A DNA stretch of 5,616 bases from Thermaceae bacterium (GTDB lineage Bacteria; Deinococcota; Deinococci; Deinococcales; Marinithermaceae), in the NCBI GenBank assembly GCA_015490435.1, contig WFXV01000129.1:1-5616 (forward strand), read 5' to 3'. The position numbers and the translations under genes are program-made. The notes beneath the pieces are model-generated. The model did no database searches, was not told the origin of the DNA, and saw only the letters and a program-made list of their open reading frames with translations. The number at the start of each line of letters is the position of its first letter. The stretch's first letter is position 1. Shown in pieces: positions 5,611-5,616 of the stretch.

Positions 5611-5616
5611 GAAAGA

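Noticed and set aside
1..5616. Very frequent CTCGAG and GAGCTC hexamers throughout
   Set aside because: They arise from preferred Leu CTC and Glu GAG codons placed side by side; they show no regular spacing and sit mostly inside coding frames.

Overview
The window is very GC-rich, with strong CTC/GAG codon preference, a CCA-encoding tRNA and few AT-rich intergenic stretches. Together with the leaderless-looking promoter, this suggests a thermophilic member of the Deinococcota, family Thermaceae (an Oceanithermus/Marinithermus/Thermus-like genome). That placement is an inference from composition and protein character; nothing here names the species.

Layout, left to right. Positions 3-737 (+) are the 3' part of a probable outer-membrane beta-barrel protein whose beginning lies outside the window; a rho-independent terminator closes it at 757-781. 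A 127-base intergenic region (738-864) then carries a Fur-like box, a good sigma70-type promoter and the start of an iron operon. The operon is feoA (865-1095), feoB (1092-3188), feoC (3185-3466) and a large-form alanyl-tRNA editing protein, alaX (3463-4626). Each pair is joined by a 4-base stop/start overlap (ATGA, GTGA, GTGA). A small unrecognised 70-residue protein (4633-4845) follows after 6 bases and is probably the last gene of the transcript.

On the opposite strand, a tRNA-Gly(GCC) (5572 to 5497) is followed by a strong terminator hairpin (5489 to 5459). Only 14 bases later begins a SagB/ThcOx-type FMN nitroreductase-like gene (5444 to 4842), which converges on the small gene; the two stop codons share one CTAG. 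A short array of 7-base repeats (5583-5610) sits just upstream of the tRNA.

How it works together: FeoA, FeoB and FeoC form a complete ferrous-iron uptake system, with FeoB the membrane permease, FeoA a small SH3-like partner and FeoC a winged-helix protein with four cysteines, possibly an Fe-S or redox sensor. The notable part is that a tRNA proofreading enzyme is translationally coupled to this iron system. I see no CRISPR array, insertion sequence or phage gene, and no wholly new system. The most interesting items are the feo-alaX coupling, the apparently leaderless iron-regulated promoter, and the nitroreductase gene placed directly behind a tRNA terminator.
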